Below, one piece after another: positions 32,169 to 33,028 of a stretch of DNA of 33,028 nt. Source of the stretch: a bacterium (GTDB lineage: Bacteria > Chloroflexota > Dormibacteria > UBA8260 > Bog-877); contig JAKAWF010000006.1 in the NCBI GenBank assembly GCA_021817025.1, positions 1 through 33,028 of the forward strand, given 5' to 3'. Positions within the stretch are counted from its first letter, which is position 1; every line of letters starts with the position of its first letter. The translations under genes were made by a program, and so were the position numbers. The notes below the pieces were generated by a model. The model ran no database searches. It saw only the letters and a program-made list of their open reading frames with translations, and had not been told where the DNA came from.

Positions 32169-33028
32169 ATGCCCGCCCGGACCCTGATCATCGTCGAATC
32201 CCCCAGCAAGGCCAGGACGCTCACCAAGTTCCTGGGCGGCGGCTATGAGGTGAAGGCCTCGATGGGCCACGTCGTGGACCTGCCCAGATCCAAGCTCGGC
32301 ATCGACGTCGACCAGGACTTCGCCCCTGACTACACCGTGATCAAGGGCAAGGAGAAGCAGCTCGCCGAGCTCAAGACGGCGGCCAAGAAGTCCAGCCGGG
32401 TGCTGTTGGCGGCCGACCCCGACCGGGAAGGGGAGGCGATCGCCTGGCACATCGCCAATCAGTTGAAGTTGCGGGACCCGGAGCGGATCGTCTTCCGCGA
32501 GGTCACCCAGCCGGCGGTGGAGGCCGCGTTGCAGCAGCCTCGTCCCATCGACCGCAACCTGGTCGACGCCTACCAGGCGCGGCGCGCCATCGACCGTCTG
32601 CTCGGCTACAAGCTGAGCCCGCTGCTTTGGCGGAAGATCCGCAAGGGGCTCTCCGCGGGCCGGGTGCAATCGGTCGCGCTGCGGCTGGTGTGCGATCGCG
32701 AGGACGAGATCGACAGCTTCGTGCCCAAGGAGAGCTGGAGCCTGGACGCGGTGCTGGCCACCCGCGCTCAGGCTCAGTTCACCGCGCGATACCAGGGAAA
32801 GGGAGAGGCTCCCAAGCGTCGCCGTGGCGCCAAGGCGCCTGCGGAGGACGAGGACGACCGCAGCGGGCTCAAAGACGAGGCGGCTACCAAGCAGGTGCTG
32901 GCGGAGCTGGAGGGCGCCGATTTCCAGGTCTCCTCGGTGGAGCGTCGCCGGGTCCGTCGCAACCCATCGCAGCCCTACACCACCAGCACCATGCAGCAGG
33001 ATGCCTCCTCGCAGCTGCGCTTCAGCCC
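32169..33028 (+). CDS. topA: DNA topoisomerase I, 5' part (truncated by window end)
   Basis: A type IA topoisomerase that relaxes negative supercoils. The first ~286 residues are present. The TOPRIM domain has IIVESPSKARTLTKFLGGGY, MGHVVDLP and AADPDREGEAIAWHIA (the DPD metal-binding motif). The core then shows VDAYQARRAIDRLLGYKLSPLLW and LSAGRVQSVALRLVCDRE, and PSQPYTTSTMQQDASSQLRF just before the edge. The active-site Tyr region lies beyond the window. A charged insert (PKRRRGAKAPAEDEDD) follows residue ~210. SD AAGGAG is 14 nt from the ATG, rather distant. Confidence 0.96.
   Translation, partial: MPARTLIIVESPSKARTLTKFLGGGYEVKASMGHVVDLPRSKLGIDVDQDFAPDYTVIKGKEKQLAELKTAAKKSSRVLLAADPDREGEAIAWHIANQLKLRDPERIVFREVTQPAVEAALQQPRPIDRNLVDAYQARRAIDRLLGYKLSPLLWRKIRKGLSAGRVQSVALRLVCDREDEIDSFVPKESWSLDAVLATRAQAQFTARYQGKGEAPKRRRGAKAPAEDEDDRSGLKDEAATKQVLAELEGADFQVSSVERRRVRRNPSQPYTTSTMQQDASSQLRFS

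Noticed and set aside
1..33028. CRISPR arrays, prophage genes, rRNA genes
   Set aside because: No regularly spaced direct repeats, no phage structural or integrase genes and no rRNA signatures were seen.

Overview
The window is GC-rich bacterial chromosome with a core-gene layout. The gene order follows the Bacillus-type housekeeping block (rpmB / asp23-yloV / recG / fabD-acpP-rnc-smc-ftsY-ylxM-ffh-rpsP-khpA-rimM-trmD-rplS). GTG and TTG starts are frequent, several genes overlap by 1-8 nt, and several genes lack a Shine-Dalgarno (SD). Together with a surface protein that carries a sortase-like tail, this suggests a monoderm, high-GC lineage; a Chloroflexota/Dormibacterota-type organism would fit. 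That placement is inference; no rRNA gene is present.

Layout: 1-745 holds no convincing gene. A secreted beta-propeller-like protein with a VPTTG cell-wall-anchor tail follows (806-2113), then tRNA-Leu(GAG) on the minus strand. An FMN riboswitch with an SD-sequestering hairpin precedes ribD-ribE-ribBA-ribH, a complete riboflavin operon. rpmB (minus) diverges from asp23-fakA-fakB(degV)-recG. Next come a secreted GH5 endoglycoceramidase-like enzyme, a D,D-carboxypeptidase, and rsmD-coaD-coiled-coil protein-rpmF-fabD. acpP-rnc-smc-ftsY and ylxM-ffh-rpsP-khpA-rimM-trmD-rplS then form a nearly gapless lipid/RNA/SRP/ribosome block. plsX, fabH, fabG and fabF, often found beside fabD and acpP, are not here.

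Directly after rplS lies a ~1 kb IscB-type (IS200/IS605 superfamily) insertion. It is bounded by two near-identical hairpins, carries a structured region that looks like an omega-RNA, and encodes a strikingly short 192-aa IscB. The short protein keeps the PLMP motif, RuvC-I, RuvC-II and the C-terminal segment. The arginine-rich bridge helix, the HNH domain and RuvC-III are missing, apparently through two in-frame deletions. This is the most unusual item in the window: either decay caught in frame, or a nuclease-dead RNA-guided DNA-binding protein comparable in concept to TnpB-derived repressors. An orphan CpaE/TadZ-like ATPase with a K-to-R changed Walker A lies just downstream. A ferredoxin-NADP reductase (minus) and the 5' part of topA end the window.

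Other points worth attention: RNase III has a ~260-residue Arg/Pro/Ala tail built from a 41-aa tandem repeat; S16 has a long acidic Ala/Glu tail; several genes (asp23, the GH5 gene, rpmF, ylxM) have a -10-like hexamer 7-10 nt before the start codon and no usable SD, as expected for leaderless mRNAs; and a short leader ORF overlaps the carboxypeptidase start.
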